Assembly: GCA_001782015.1 (NCBI GenBank) | Contig: MFNJ01000014.1 | Span: 1 to 38,235 of the forward strand | DNA from: Candidatus Levybacteria bacterium RIFCSPHIGHO2_01_FULL_36_15 | GTDB taxonomy: Bacteria > Patescibacteriota > Microgenomatia > Levybacterales > GWA1-39-11 | DNA: 38,235 bases | Reading direction: 5' to 3' | In this document: piece after piece, positions 16,343 to 25,250 of the stretch | Layout: each line of letters starts with the position of its first letter | How positions within the stretch are numbered: position 1 is the stretch's first letter | Made by a program: the position numbers and the translations under genes | Notes under the pieces: model-generated | Databases searched by the model: none | Told to the model about the DNA's origin: nothing | Seen by the model: the letters and a program-made list of their open reading frames with translations, nothing else

Positions 16343-17573
16343 CGCGTCTATATCTCCAAATCTGGAAGGAAAAGACGTTTTGACTGCCTTAAGGCTTTTA
16401 TTCTCTCCTTTGAGCTTAAAATATGGAAGCTATATTAATTCCGTTGAGTCGTGGTTTAAATATAATTTCAGATCAAAATTCGCCTTTTCTTTTTCAAGCG
16501 GTAGAGAAGCAGAATATGCATTGTTAAGAGCGTTAAAAATCTGCAAGGAAGATGAAGTTTTAGTACAGGCATTTACCTGTGTAGCAGTTGTTAATCCAAT
16601 CCTTTGGCTTGGTGCAAAACCGATTTTTGTTGATATAGATAAACAGAATTTATCTATGGACATTGAAGATTTAAAACAAAAAATAACTGATAAAACCAAA
16701 GTTATAATACTTCAGCATACATTTGGAATCCCCGCACATATGGAAGAAGTCAAGAAGATTTGCCGTGAGAAGAAAATATTTCTATTAGAAGATTGTGCTC
16801 ATGTTATTGGGGGAAAGTATAAAAGCAGGAAGCTTGGAGAGTGGGGGGACGCTGCGTTTTTTAGCTTCGGAAGAGACAAGGCAATTTCTTCGGTTTTTGG
16901 CGGTATAGTAGTAACTAATAATAGAAAAGTAGCCGAAAGAATAAAAAGGATAAAAGATGTGTCTGCTTATCCTTCTTACTTTTGGATTTGTCAGCAGCTT
17001 ATGCATCCGATAGTTACATTTATTGTTATTAATGGTTTTAACGCGCATCCTGTTTTTGGCAAAATTTTCCTTTATGCTTTCAAAAAAATCCATCTCATAT
17101 CCCTTCCTATAATCCCTGAAGAAAAAATTTCACATATCGGAAATTATAGAACCCGAAAGTTTCCCAACGCTCTTGCAGTTCTTTGCTTCTCTCAGCTAAT
17201 GAGGCTTAACAGATTTAATAAAAACAGGCAACACATCTTCACGGTATATAGACATGAACTTACTAAATTAAAAAACAGACTAAATTTTCCGGAAAAAAGT
17301 GCATACTACTTAAGGATTCCAATCATGGTAAGCAAAAAAGAAAAATTGCGAGCTTTTTGCAAAGAAAATTCCATATATTTAGGAGACTGGTACTCACACA
17401 TAATAGATCCAAAGAATATTAATTTAGAAAGAATTTTTTATAATAAAGGAAGTTGCAAAATGGCTGAAAATGTTTCAAGAAACATTCTTAACCTGCCTTG
17501 TTACCCAAGAATGACCGATGAGGATGTAAAAAGAGTAAGTTTGTCAATAAAACTGTTTTATGGAAAACAATAG
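16326..17573 (+). CDS. DegT/DnrJ/EryC1-family PLP aminotransferase
   Basis: A 415-aa fold-type I PLP enzyme of the sugar aminotransferase group. Visible marks are SSGREA near 57-62 at the phosphate-binding end, EDCAH at 155-159 with the ring-contacting Asp, and the probable Schiff-base Lys185 in FSFGRDKAIS. Family members usually transfer an amino group from Glu or Gln to a keto-sugar nucleotide, though some act as dehydratases. It overlaps murF by 17 bases and the FemX-like gene by 14, a strong sign of shared function. A modified amino sugar in the wall precursor is one possibility; the substrate is unknown. Confidence 0.85.
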   Translation: MKKLINASISPNLEGKDVLTALRLLFSPLSLKYGSYINSVESWFKYNFRSKFAFSFSSGREAEYALLRALKICKEDEVLVQAFTCVAVVNPILWLGAKPIFVDIDKQNLSMDIEDLKQKITDKTKVIILQHTFGIPAHMEEVKKICREKKIFLLEDCAHVIGGKYKSRKLGEWGDAAFFSFGRDKAISSVFGGIVVTNNRKVAERIKRIKDVSAYPSYFWICQQLMHPIVTFIVINGFNAHPVFGKIFLYAFKKIHLISLPIIPEEKISHIGNYRTRKFPNALAVLCFSQLMRLNRFNKNRQHIFTVYRHELTKLKNRLNFPEKSAYYLRIPIMVSKKEKLRAFCKENSIYLGDWYSHIIDPKNINLERIFYNKGSCKMAENVSRNILNLPCYPRMTDEDVKRVSLSIKLFYGKQ

Positions 17574-18591
17574 TCTTAAAATCTTAGAAATTAAGGACAA
17601 AAAAATCTGGGAAGACTTTAACTTAGGATGTTCAAATCCGGCTTACTTTCAATCATGGACTTGGGGAGAAGTTGAAAAGAAAAGAGGAACCGGAGTTTAC
17701 AGATTCGGTATTTTTGAACGGGAAAAAATTAAAGGGATATTTCAGATTTTTGAAATAAAAGCTAAGCGCGGACATTTTTTGCAAATCAGGCAGGGTCCAG
17801 TTTTGAAGGAATGGAAAAAAGAGTTATTTATGGAAATTATTAATTTTGTCAAAAAATTGGCTCGGGAAAAAAGCGCCTCGTTTATCAGAATAAGCCCTCT
17901 CTTGGGAGTTTCAGATCAGGAGCTTTTGGATCTTACAGCAGCAGGTTTTAGAATGTCTCCAGTGCATAACGTTGATGCTGAAAACAGATGGGTTCTTGAT
18001 ATTAATAAAGATCAAAAAGTTTTACTTTCCCAGATGAGAAAAACAACAAGGTATATGATAAAAAAAGGGGAAAACATTAAAATAAATGTCATTCGTTCAA
18101 AAGACAGTAAGGATATAAAGTTATTTTTAAAAATTTACTATCAGACCGCCAAAAATAAAAAGTTTATACCCCATTCCCTGATTAGTGAAGAGTTTGAGGA
18201 ATTCGGAAAAGAAGGAGACTCAATTTTATACTTGGCGGAATTGGATAAAAATATTCTTGCCGGCACGCTTATTATTTATTACGGAAAAGAAGCGATTTAC
18301 AGGCACGGTGCGACAAGTTTTGAAGGAAGAAATACCCCGGCATCATATCTGCTTCAATGGGAAGCTATAAAAGACGCAAAGGAAAAGGGCATTATAAGAT
18401 ACAATTTTTGGGGTATTGCCAGAGACGATAACCCAAAAAATCCCTGGTACGGCTTATCCTGCTTTAAAAAGGGATTTGGAGGCTACCAAATTGACTTTGT
18501 TCATTCAATGGACTTACCCACAAAACCTACTTACTGGATTTCGTTTTTAATAGACTACTTTACTAAAGTAAAAAAAGGTTATAACATTTAA
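17560..18591 (+). CDS. FemAB/FemX-like aminoacyl transferase (GNAT-type)
   Basis: A 343-aa protein made of two GNAT-like halves, as in FemX/MurM. Typical features are an early FQSWTWGEVEKKRG (30-43), RQGPVLKEW in the first half and, in the second, a long helical stretch around 190-215, HGATSFEGRNTPASYLLQWEAI and a late YNFWGI with FKKGFGG near the C-terminus. Fem proteins add amino acids from aminoacyl-tRNA to the lipid II stem peptide to build an interpeptide bridge. That role fits this operon; which amino acid is used cannot be told. The stop is 95 bp before mraY. Confidence 0.82.
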   Translation: MENNSLKILEIKDKKIWEDFNLGCSNPAYFQSWTWGEVEKKRGTGVYRFGIFEREKIKGIFQIFEIKAKRGHFLQIRQGPVLKEWKKELFMEIINFVKKLAREKSASFIRISPLLGVSDQELLDLTAAGFRMSPVHNVDAENRWVLDINKDQKVLLSQMRKTTRYMIKKGENIKINVIRSKDSKDIKLFLKIYYQTAKNKKFIPHSLISEEFEEFGKEGDSILYLAELDKNILAGTLIIYYGKEAIYRHGATSFEGRNTPASYLLQWEAIKDAKEKGIIRYNFWGIARDDNPKNPWYGLSCFKKGFGGYQIDFVHSMDLPTKPTYWISFLIDYFTKVKKGYNI

Positions 18592-18611
18592 TTATTGCCA
18601 ATATATACGCT

Positions 18612-18640
18612 TTGTTTTGAAAAGAGCCGCGTGTTATAAT
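18612..18640 (+). promoter_or_regulatory. Promoter of mraY-ftsW-murG-ftsQ-ftsA
   Basis: TTGTTT (18612-18617), a 17-bp spacer and TATAAT (18635-18640) with an extended TGT before it. The start codon is 46 bp past the -10 box, giving a leader of about 40 bases, longer than at most other promoters in the window. Confidence 0.75.
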
Positions 18641-18686
18641 TTAGAAGCTGCAGTTTTCATACAAAGAGAAAAATTCTTAATATAAT

Positions 18687-19697
18687 ATGGATAGGATATT
18701 CGGGCTTATTATTTTGTCGTTCTTTATAACCGGAGCCTTGCTTGTTCCTTTCATTGATTTTTTATACAGACTCAAGCTCCAAAGAAAAAAACAAATTACC
18801 AGAGACGTTTTTAATCAAAGGACTCATTTTTTTGATAAATTTAATGATTGGAAAGTTGGAACTCCTTTTGGCGGAGGTCTGCTTGTTATTTTTGTAGTAA
18901 CTATCCTTACTTTTTGGGCCTTTGGTTTGTTTAATCCTGAAGTAAAATTTTGGGAACTGTTTGTTTTGATTTTTTCTTTTATGTCTTTCGGATTGCTTGG
19001 ATTTTATGATGATTTAAAAAAAATATTTGGTGTTAGCGAGAGTAAATTTTTTGGTTTAAGGTTTGTTCATAAATTTGTTATTCAGTGGATTTTTGCTCTG
19101 ATTATTGGCTCGGTTTTTTATTTTGAGCTTGGGTACTCCTTTTTTTATATCAGATGGTTTGGAGAAGTAACATTGGGATTGTTTTTTATACTTTTCTGCG
19201 CTTTTGTAATAGTTTCATTTGTTAACGCTTTCAATGTCACAGATGGATTAGACGGACTTTCTTCCGGACTTCTCGTGATTTGTCTAATAGCCTTTTTAAC
19301 CATATCCAGAAATATGCTGAATAGTTTTCTGGCGATTTTTATTGCGATTCTCTTAGGATCGGTTGTGGCATTTTTATATTTCAATATTTATAAAGCAAGA
19401 ATCTGGCTTGGTGACGTGGGGTCGCTTTCACTTGGGGCGGTTCTGGCGGTAACAGGCCTTTTAACCGGAAAAATAGTGCCATTGGCATTCATAGGAGGCG
19501 TGTTTGTTATAGAAATAGGCTCTTCCTTAATTCAAATTTTAGGGAAAAAATTTCTTCACAGAAAATTACTTCCCATAGCGCCTTTGCATTTATACTTTTT
19601 AAAGATAGGATGGGAAGAACCTAAAATTGTTATGAGAGCTTGGATTCTGGGTTTACTTTTTGCTGTTTTTGGGTTGTTTATAGCCTTTTCAGGATGA
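18687..19697 (+). CDS. mraY: Phospho-MurNAc-pentapeptide transferase MraY
   Basis: Integral membrane enzyme (336 aa, about ten hydrophobic segments) that moves phospho-MurNAc-pentapeptide to undecaprenyl phosphate, forming lipid I. Conserved marks are VGTPFGGG (57-64), FYDDLKK (106-112) with the paired catalytic Asp, NAFNVTDGLDGL (180-191) and LGDVGS (241-246). The canonical PLHHHFE loop reads PLHLYFLK (299-306), with only the first of the three histidines kept. Its TGA overlaps the ftsW ATG by 4 bases. The context (murG, ftsW) makes MraY much more likely than WecA. Confidence 0.93.
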   Translation: MDRIFGLIILSFFITGALLVPFIDFLYRLKLQRKKQITRDVFNQRTHFFDKFNDWKVGTPFGGGLLVIFVVTILTFWAFGLFNPEVKFWELFVLIFSFMSFGLLGFYDDLKKIFGVSESKFFGLRFVHKFVIQWIFALIIGSVFYFELGYSFFYIRWFGEVTLGLFFILFCAFVIVSFVNAFNVTDGLDGLSSGLLVICLIAFLTISRNMLNSFLAIFIAILLGSVVAFLYFNIYKARIWLGDVGSLSLGAVLAVTGLLTGKIVPLAFIGGVFVIEIGSSLIQILGKKFLHRKLLPIAPLHLYFLKIGWEEPKIVMRAWILGLLFAVFGLFIAFSG

Positions 19698-20764
19698 GAA
19701 AAGTCTCTTTTCTTCTATTTTTAGTCACTGTTTTTCTCTCAATAGTTGGGCTTTTTCTGATATATGAGAGCTCTTCTTATACGGCCCTTTTTTATATAGG
19801 AGATAAATTTCATTATATAAAATACCAAGCTATTTGGGTGGTGGCCGGAATATTCTTGTCACTTATTGTCTCAAGGTTTAATTACAAAAAGCTTTACAAT
19901 ATTTCCCTGCCGCTTCTTCTAATTACTATATTTCTTCTTTTGGTTGTATTTGTTCCGGGTCTTGGCATAAAGTTAAAAGGCGCTCATAGATGGATAGACC
20001 TGAGAGTATTTTTAGTCCAGCCTTCTGAACTCTTAAAAATCTCCTTGACTTTATATCTTGCCGCATGGCTTTCAAATAAAGAAAAAAACAGACTTTTTGC
20101 TTTTTTGATTCTGTTGTTTATCTGTGTATTTTTAGTAGCCATAGAGCCGGATTTGGGAACAGCGCTTATAGTTGGAGCAACATCAATAATTGTATATTTT
20201 ATTTCCGGAGCAAAGATTCCTGAAATGTTTTTTATATTTGCTACGCTGATAATTGCATCATTAATATTGATAAAAGTTGAACCTTACAGAGTTGCAAGGC
20301 TTGCATCATTTAAAGATTTTAATTCCGGTTCTGTCTCAAATACATCCTACCACGTGAAGCAAATTCTGATAGCGCTTGGTTCGGGAAACGTTGCTGGAGT
20401 TGGCATTGGTAAATCAATACAAAAATATGCATATCTTCCGGAAAATACAACGGACTCAATTTTTGCGATATACGCAGAAGAAATGGGCTTTATAGGCTCT
20501 TTATTTTTAATAGCTGTGCTTTTTTCACAAATATTTTTAGGGTTTCTTATAAGCGTTAATACAACCAACAAATTTGGAAGTCTTCTTGCTGCTGGAATAA
20601 TTACGTTTATCGGAACGCAGACTTTGCTTAATCTTGCGTCTCAGGTAGTTCTTGTTCCGCTAACCGGCGTACCTTTACCCTTTATTTCTTACGGAGGATC
20701 ATCCATGCTTATAAATTTTTTCTCTATTGGTATATTATTAAATATAGGAAACAAGATAACTTAA
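19694..20764 (+). CDS. ftsW: FtsW/RodA/SpoVE-family SEDS glycosyltransferase
   Basis: This 356-aa polytopic protein of the SEDS family polymerises lipid II glycans. Visible motifs are GAHRWIDL with QPSELLK in the first half, EPDLGTALI, the YHVKQILIALGSG loop, a LPENTTDSIFAIYAEEMGF segment and the terminal PLPFISYGGSSML. The ATG at 19694 overlaps the mraY stop (ATGA), which is preferred over a TTG at 19640 that would lie inside mraY. Its position next to murG and ftsA/ftsZ favours the division paralogue FtsW over RodA. The partner transpeptidase FtsI is not in the window. Confidence 0.92.
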   Translation: MRKVSFLLFLVTVFLSIVGLFLIYESSSYTALFYIGDKFHYIKYQAIWVVAGIFLSLIVSRFNYKKLYNISLPLLLITIFLLLVVFVPGLGIKLKGAHRWIDLRVFLVQPSELLKISLTLYLAAWLSNKEKNRLFAFLILLFICVFLVAIEPDLGTALIVGATSIIVYFISGAKIPEMFFIFATLIIASLILIKVEPYRVARLASFKDFNSGSVSNTSYHVKQILIALGSGNVAGVGIGKSIQKYAYLPENTTDSIFAIYAEEMGFIGSLFLIAVLFSQIFLGFLISVNTTNKFGSLLAAGIITFIGTQTLLNLASQVVLVPLTGVPLPFISYGGSSMLINFFSIGILLNIGNKIT

Positions 20765-21883
20765 ATGAAAGTTGTTATAACCGGAGGACATATTTCACCA
20801 GCCTTATCAGTGATTAAAAAATTAAGAAAAGTATCACAGATATATTTTATGGGGAGAAAGTTTACTTATGAAGGTGATACTGTAGAGTCATTTGAATATA
20901 AAATTTGCCAGGATTTTGGAATTAAGTTTATTGAAATAGATACAGGCAGGCTTCAGAGAAAATTTACAAAATATACTATTCCTTCAATCTTCAGATTTCC
21001 CAAAGGTCTTATAAAATCAGCCGTCTCTCTCAAAAAATTAATGCCCGATATTGTCCTTTGTTTCGGAGGATATATTGGTCTTCCCGTGTGTGTTGTCGCA
21101 TATTTGCAAAAAATTCCTGTTGTGCTGCACGAGCAGACCCAAAAAGCAGGACTTTCAAATACAATAATTTCCTATTTTGCAGATAAGGTATGCATATCGT
21201 TTGAATCTTCCAGAAAATATTTTCCGGCAGACAAGACAGTTTTGACAGGAAATCCGGTCAGGGAGGAAATATTTGAGGTAAAGGAAAATTTGACTGTTCC
21301 TCCAGGCTTAAAAATAATTTATATTACCGGGGGAAGCGGGGGATCACACTTTATAAATAGTCAAATCGCCCAAATTATTCCGGAAATCCTTGAGAAATAT
21401 GCAGTAATACTTCAAACCGGTAATTCCACCGCCTTTGATGATTTTGAAACTTTAAATAAAATTAAAAATAATCTGGAGAAGGACTTGCAGGGAAGGCTTA
21501 TTTTAAAACACTTTATACTACCCCACCAGATTGGTTGGGTTTACAAAAACGCTGATTTAGTAATTGGTAGATCCGGTATTAATACGGTCAGCGAATTAAT
21601 CGTACTTCATAAAAAATGTTTACTGATTCCTCTTCCCCATGCTCAGTTAGGTGAGCAGCTGGACAACGCAAGACTGGTTGAAAAGCTTGGTATAGGTGAA
21701 TACTTGGAGCAAAAAGATGTGACACCAAAGCTTCTGGTTGAACAAATTAATAAAATGATATCCAAAAATATCCAAACAAGTAAAAAAGATACAGATAAAT
21801 ATGTTTTTAAAGATTCAGATGCTAAAATAATAAATGTATTAAAATCCGTTTATGAACAAAAGAAGGCTGCGCAGAAGATTTAA
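20765..21883 (+). CDS. murG: MurG, lipid II-forming GlcNAc transferase
   Basis: A 372-aa GT-B glycosyltransferase that adds GlcNAc to lipid I at the inner membrane face. The N-terminal loop reads ITGGHISPALSV (5-16), one glycine-rich turn shorter than the usual GGTGGHxxPALA. LHEQTQKAGLSN replaces the common HEQNxxxGxxN. GGSGGSHFINS and the UDP-GlcNAc-binding GRSGINTVSELI with PLPHAQLGEQLDNA follow. It starts directly after the ftsW TAA with no gap, and its 3' end overlaps the next gene by 32 bases. Confidence 0.93.
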   Translation: MKVVITGGHISPALSVIKKLRKVSQIYFMGRKFTYEGDTVESFEYKICQDFGIKFIEIDTGRLQRKFTKYTIPSIFRFPKGLIKSAVSLKKLMPDIVLCFGGYIGLPVCVVAYLQKIPVVLHEQTQKAGLSNTIISYFADKVCISFESSRKYFPADKTVLTGNPVREEIFEVKENLTVPPGLKIIYITGGSGGSHFINSQIAQIIPEILEKYAVILQTGNSTAFDDFETLNKIKNNLEKDLQGRLILKHFILPHQIGWVYKNADLVIGRSGINTVSELIVLHKKCLLIPLPHAQLGEQLDNARLVEKLGIGEYLEQKDVTPKLLVEQINKMISKNIQTSKKDTDKYVFKDSDAKIINVLKSVYEQKKAAQKI

Positions 21884-22274
21884 ATTAATCACCCATTTTT
21901 TTTTGATACTTTTTTTTGTGTTTTGTCTGGTTTGGTTTGTAAAAGCACTAACGGGAAACTTTTCCAAACTTCAAAATTATCTTGGACTTACAAAAGATAA
22001 ATCTTTAATAAAACCGCAAAGCGAAAGTAACGATATATCATATTTCGAAACAAAACTTAAGGAAGCAAATATTTTGATTAGCAGCCGCAGAGAAGATCAA
22101 GGTTCTTCTTTTGAAGTTGTATTGAAAGACGGGCCGATTGTATTATTTTCAAAAGAAAAAGACGTAAATTGGCAGGTAATGTCTTTGCGGGAAATTTTAT
22201 CAAGACTTACAATAGATAATAAAAAACCTAAAAAAATAGATTTTAGATTTGATAAGCCTATTGTAAATTTTTGA
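21852..22274 (+). CDS. Minimal FtsQ/DivIB-like bitopic membrane protein
   Basis: This 140-aa protein has a strongly basic start (MNKRRLRRRFK), one membrane segment at about 14-33 and a short extracytoplasmic domain. The ending KKIDFRFDKPIVNF resembles the terminal strands of FtsQ (idlRf..kpvv). Its place between murG and ftsA is the usual ftsQ place. Classical FtsQ is about 250 aa with a POTRA domain, which is not recognisable here. I call it FtsQ-like by position and C-terminal resemblance, not by firm homology. It overlaps murG by 32 bases. Confidence 0.65.
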   Translation: MNKRRLRRRFKLITHFFLILFFVFCLVWFVKALTGNFSKLQNYLGLTKDKSLIKPQSESNDISYFETKLKEANILISSRREDQGSSFEVVLKDGPIVLFSKEKDVNWQVMSLREILSRLTIDNKKPKKIDFRFDKPIVNF

Positions 22275-22295
22275 TACATATACTAACATTATCTT

Positions 22296-23588
22296 ATGAG
22301 AGATTCTAACATTATTGTGGGAGCTGATATTGGAACCTCTAAAATTGCTACTGTTATTGCGCAAGTTCAGGAAGAAGGAATAAATATTCTTGGAGTTTCA
22401 GAAGTTGCTTCGCGCGGCATACGAAAAGGTCAGATAGTGGACATTGAGGAAGCATCCAGTGCTTTAAACGCGTCTCTTAATACAGCTGAGCGAATGGCGG
22501 GCTATTCAATTGATAAAGTTTTTTGTTCTATCAGTGGTTTAAATATTGAAAGCCAGAATTCAAAAGGCGTAGTTGCTGTTTCTCAGCCTGAAGGAGAGAT
22601 CATATATCAGGATGTAGATAGAGTTTTGGAGGCAGCCTCAGCCATTTCTCTTCCGTCAACAAAGAGCATTCTTCATGTAGTTCCCAGGACTTTTACCGTT
22701 GATGGCGAACCGGGAATAAAGGATCCTGTCGGGATGAATGGAGTCAGGCTTGAAGTTGATACTCATATAATAACCGCCAATTCTACAACTATTAAAAATA
22801 TTCAAAAAGTTCTGGAAGCAGAAGCAGGTGTGGAGTTAAGAGCACTGGTTTTTTCAGGCTACGCTTCATCCCAAGCTGTTTTAACAGATACGGAAAAAGA
22901 ATTGGGTGTTATTTTGGTTGATATAGGTGCGGGAGTTACCAACATAGCTATTTTTGTTGAAGGAGCGCTTTCTTATTCTTCAGTGATACCAATAGGTGCA
23001 AAACACATAACCAACGATATTGCCATAGGGTTAAGGGTTTCCCTGGAAAGCGCTGAGAAAATAAAGCTTTTCCTATCAAAAAAGCAGAATAGAAAATCAA
23101 AGTATGATAAAGATGAGGACACTTCAGAAATTGAATCCGATGATGTGGATTTGGGAAGCCTGCGGCTTATAGAAGAGGTTAGAAAAGTTTCAAAAAAGAC
23201 GCTTGTGGAAGGAATCATAAGACCGCGCTTAAACGAAATATTTACAATGGTTTTAATAGAACTTAAAAAAAGCGGTTTTCTCACACAAACTCCGGCCGGT
23301 GTTGTAATAACCGGAGGCGGGGCAAAAACGGTTGGAGCGGTTGATGCTGCAAAAAGAATGCTTTCAATGCCTGTCAGGATTGGCATGCCGTATGGAATGA
23401 CAGGGCTCATTGATGAAGTAGAGGACCCTTCATTTTCTACAGTATGCGGTTTAGTAATGTTTGGTAAAAATTATAAAGCTTCTGAGCCATTAGGGATTAT
23501 GCCTAGCTTTATTCCTTCATTAAATCTGAAGTTTTTATCAAGCGTAACCAACAGATTGAAAAAAATACTTAAAAGCTTTCTTCCATAA
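22296..23588 (+). CDS. ftsA: Cell division protein FtsA
   Basis: A 430-aa actin-fold ATPase that tethers FtsZ to the membrane. Phosphate 1 motif GADIGTSKIA is at 8-17, the 1C-domain region follows, phosphate 2 is VDIGAGVTNIAIF and the adenosine motif is VVITGGGAKTVG. A charged insert (KYDKDEDTSEIESDD) lies near 270. The C-terminus forms the expected amphipathic membrane-targeting helix (LSSVTNRLKKILKSFLP). The ATG is 21 bp past the ftsQ-like stop. Length and motif order are normal. Confidence 0.95.
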   Translation: MRDSNIIVGADIGTSKIATVIAQVQEEGINILGVSEVASRGIRKGQIVDIEEASSALNASLNTAERMAGYSIDKVFCSISGLNIESQNSKGVVAVSQPEGEIIYQDVDRVLEAASAISLPSTKSILHVVPRTFTVDGEPGIKDPVGMNGVRLEVDTHIITANSTTIKNIQKVLEAEAGVELRALVFSGYASSQAVLTDTEKELGVILVDIGAGVTNIAIFVEGALSYSSVIPIGAKHITNDIAIGLRVSLESAEKIKLFLSKKQNRKSKYDKDEDTSEIESDDVDLGSLRLIEEVRKVSKKTLVEGIIRPRLNEIFTMVLIELKKSGFLTQTPAGVVITGGGAKTVGAVDAAKRMLSMPVRIGMPYGMTGLIDEVEDPSFSTVCGLVMFGKNYKASEPLGIMPSFIPSLNLKFLSSVTNRLKKILKSFLP

Positions 23589-23639
23589 CTTTATATTCTT
23601 TAAAACTTTTATTTTCGCTCAAAATTATATTTGCCTCCA

Positions 23640-23668
23640 TTGATTCCACTATAAATATGTGTTATTAT
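23640..23668 (+). promoter_or_regulatory. Promoter of ftsZ
   Basis: TTGATT (23640-23645) and TATTAT (23663-23668) with a 17-bp spacer and a TGT extended -10 element. The ATG is 28 bp past the -10 box. It allows ftsZ expression independent of ftsA. Confidence 0.65.
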
Positions 23669-23696
23669 TTGTTCATCTTTTTAAGATAAACTTTAT

Positions 23697-24788
23697 ATGT
23701 TAATCAGACCTCAAACTGCTAGTCTTGCAAAAATACGAGTAATCGGAATTGGTGGAGGAGGAGGAAACGCGATTAACTCCATGATTTATCAGTCCCAAAT
23801 AAAAGGCGTAGATTTTATTACCGTTAATACAGACGCGCAGGCACTCCTTATGAGCCAGGCGGTCACAAAAATTCAGATAGGTGAAAATCTCACAAAGGGT
23901 CTTGGTTCTGGCGGAAATCCGGAAATAGGCAAAAAAGCCGCTGAGGAAAGCGCTGAAAAAATAAAAGAACTTTTGGAAGGATCGGATATGGTTTTCTTAA
24001 CTGCGGGAATGGGTGGAGGAACCGGAACAGGCGCAACACCTGTTATTGCGGCAATTGCAAAAGACGTTGGTGCGCTTACGGTGTCTGTTGTTACCAAACC
24101 TTTCATGTTTGAGGGGACGCGCAGGATGGTTGCTGCTGAAGGAGGAATAGAGGATCTTAAAGATAAAGTTGATACTTTAATTGTTATTCCAAACCAGAGA
24201 ATCTTAGAAACTGTTGATAAAAAATTATCTCTTCTTGAAGCTTTCAGGGTTGCGGACTCGGTTCTGACGCAGGGCGTGCAGGGCATAGCGGATCTGATTA
24301 CAGTCCCCGGACTTATAAATGTTGATTTTGCGGATGTTAAAACAATCATGAATGATTCAGGTTCAGCTCTCATGGGTATTGGAGTAGGAGTTGGTGAAAA
24401 CAGAGCCCAGCATGCAGCACGCCAGGCCACAGCCTCCCCTCTTCTTGAAGTTTCCATGGAAGGAGCACGTGGAGTACTTTTTAACATAACAGGAGGGTCA
24501 GATCTGACCATGTCAGAAGTTGATGAGGCATCAAGAATAATTTCATCAGCCGCTGATCCGGACGCGAATATTATTTTTGGGGCAACAATTGATGAAACAC
24601 TACATGATCAGATTAAGATTACAGTTATTGCTACCGGTTTTGATGAAGCAAGGAAAAGACTCAAGCAATTGGTTTCAAACGCAGACGCGGCAGAAGAACA
24701 GGTTGTAAAAAGAGAAGAAAGCGGAAGAGCAGAAAATGAAGAAGAAAGCATTTTTGACATCCCCGCATTTCTTCGTCAAAAGAATTAA
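23697..24788 (+). CDS. ftsZ: Cell division GTPase FtsZ
   Basis: A 363-aa tubulin-like GTPase that forms the Z-ring. Visible motifs are the N-terminal GIGGGGGN (17-24), NTDAQAL (44-50), the tubulin signature GGGTGTG (106-112) and the synergy loop [12 protein letters not shown] short charged linker leads to the C-terminal peptide DIPAFLR (354-360), which binds FtsA. All parts expected for a working FtsZ are present; the linker is short. A separate promoter precedes it, and a 120-aa orphan begins 20 bp after its stop. Confidence 0.97.
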   Translation: MLIRPQTASLAKIRVIGIGGGGGNAINSMIYQSQIKGVDFITVNTDAQALLMSQAVTKIQIGENLTKGLGSGGNPEIGKKAAEESAEKIKELLEGSDMVFLTAGMGGGTGTGATPVIAAIAKDVGALTVSVVTKPFMFEGTRRMVAAEGGIEDLKDKVDTLIVIPNQRILETVDKKLSLLEAFRVADSVLTQGVQGIADLITVPGLINVDFADVKTIMNDSGSALMGIGVGVGENRAQHAARQATASPLLEVSMEGARGVLFNITGGSDLTMSEVDEASRIISSAADPDANIIFGATIDETLHDQIKITVIATGFDEARKRLKQLVSNADAAEEQVVKREESGRAENEEESIFDIPAFLRQKN

Positions 24789-24808
24789 ATTAGTTATAAA
24801 TATTTAAT

Positions 24809-25171
24809 ATGACTAGAGGTAAAGAAAATCCAGATTTTACAGATGCATCCTCAAGAGGGGTAGTGATTCAACTTGAAACTAAATTCAGATGGAAAAGAGG
24901 TCCTCAGTTTGGGGAGCGTTTTGTTGCTGTTCCTTATGAAATAGACGGGAAAGGAAAAAAACATTATAAACAAAATATGTCTGGAGGATTTTGGGCATGG
25001 TTTAATTGGAGAGGCAGACGGATAGAAGGGCCTGATATATGGAAATCTCCAAAACTAGAAGCTACTCTGGACGGAATAGGAAGAATTGAATCTGTAGGGT
25101 TTGTACTTGCAGAAGGACAGACTAAATCTATTGTCGAATCCAATAATGATCCCCGTAAAAACTCTACTTAG
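24809..25171 (+). CDS. Hypothetical 120-aa protein after ftsZ
   Basis: I do not recognise the family. The protein is soluble, rich in Gly, Lys and aromatic residues (FWAWFNWRGRR in the middle), with no membrane segment. The pattern suggests a small beta-rich fold. A TATAAA box at 24795-24800 ends 8 bp before the ATG, consistent with a leaderless mRNA, although the -35 match is poor. It may also be read through from ftsZ. No repeat or frameshift is visible. Confidence 0.7.
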   Translation: MTRGKENPDFTDASSRGVVIQLETKFRWKRGPQFGERFVAVPYEIDGKGKKHYKQNMSGGFWAWFNWRGRRIEGPDIWKSPKLEATLDGIGRIESVGFVLAEGQTKSIVESNNDPRKNST

Positions 25172-25180
25172 CCTCAAAGC

Positions 25181-25204
25181 TATGTCGTAAACTTGTGCGA
25201 CATA
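25181..25204. repeat. 7-bp inverted repeat upstream of the ATPase-STAS promoter
   Basis: TATGTCG (25181-25187) and CGACATA (25198-25204) pair perfectly across 10 bases. It lies 10 bp after the preceding stop, so it could be a weak 3'-end hairpin or an operator. TGACAACTT occurs just after it (25208-25216) and again at 25241-25249 in the promoter. Confidence 0.5.
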
Positions 25205-25235
25205 ATGTGACAACTTAGTTTACAACTACAGATAG

Positions 25236-25250
25236 AAAGTTGACAACTTT
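25236..25250. promoter_or_regulatory. 15-nt palindrome covering the -35 box (candidate operator)
   Basis: AAAGTTG-A-CAACTTT is a perfect 7+1+7 palindrome that contains the TTGACA -35 hexamer. A protein bound here would block RNA polymerase. The product itself has a winged-helix N-terminus, so autoregulation is a natural hypothesis. Confidence 0.6.

Noticed and set aside
18679-18690. TATAAT directly before the mraY ATG
   Set aside because: Initiation would fall inside the gene; the stronger promoter is at 18612-18640.
19640-19693. Upstream TTG start for ftsW inside mraY
   Set aside because: The ATG at 19694 overlaps the mraY stop in the usual ATGA form and gives the normal FtsW start.
23873-24511. 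Long antisense ORF (212 codons) within ftsZ
   Set aside because: It is a shadow of the highly conserved ftsZ reading frame; the Ser/Pro-rich product has no family marks.
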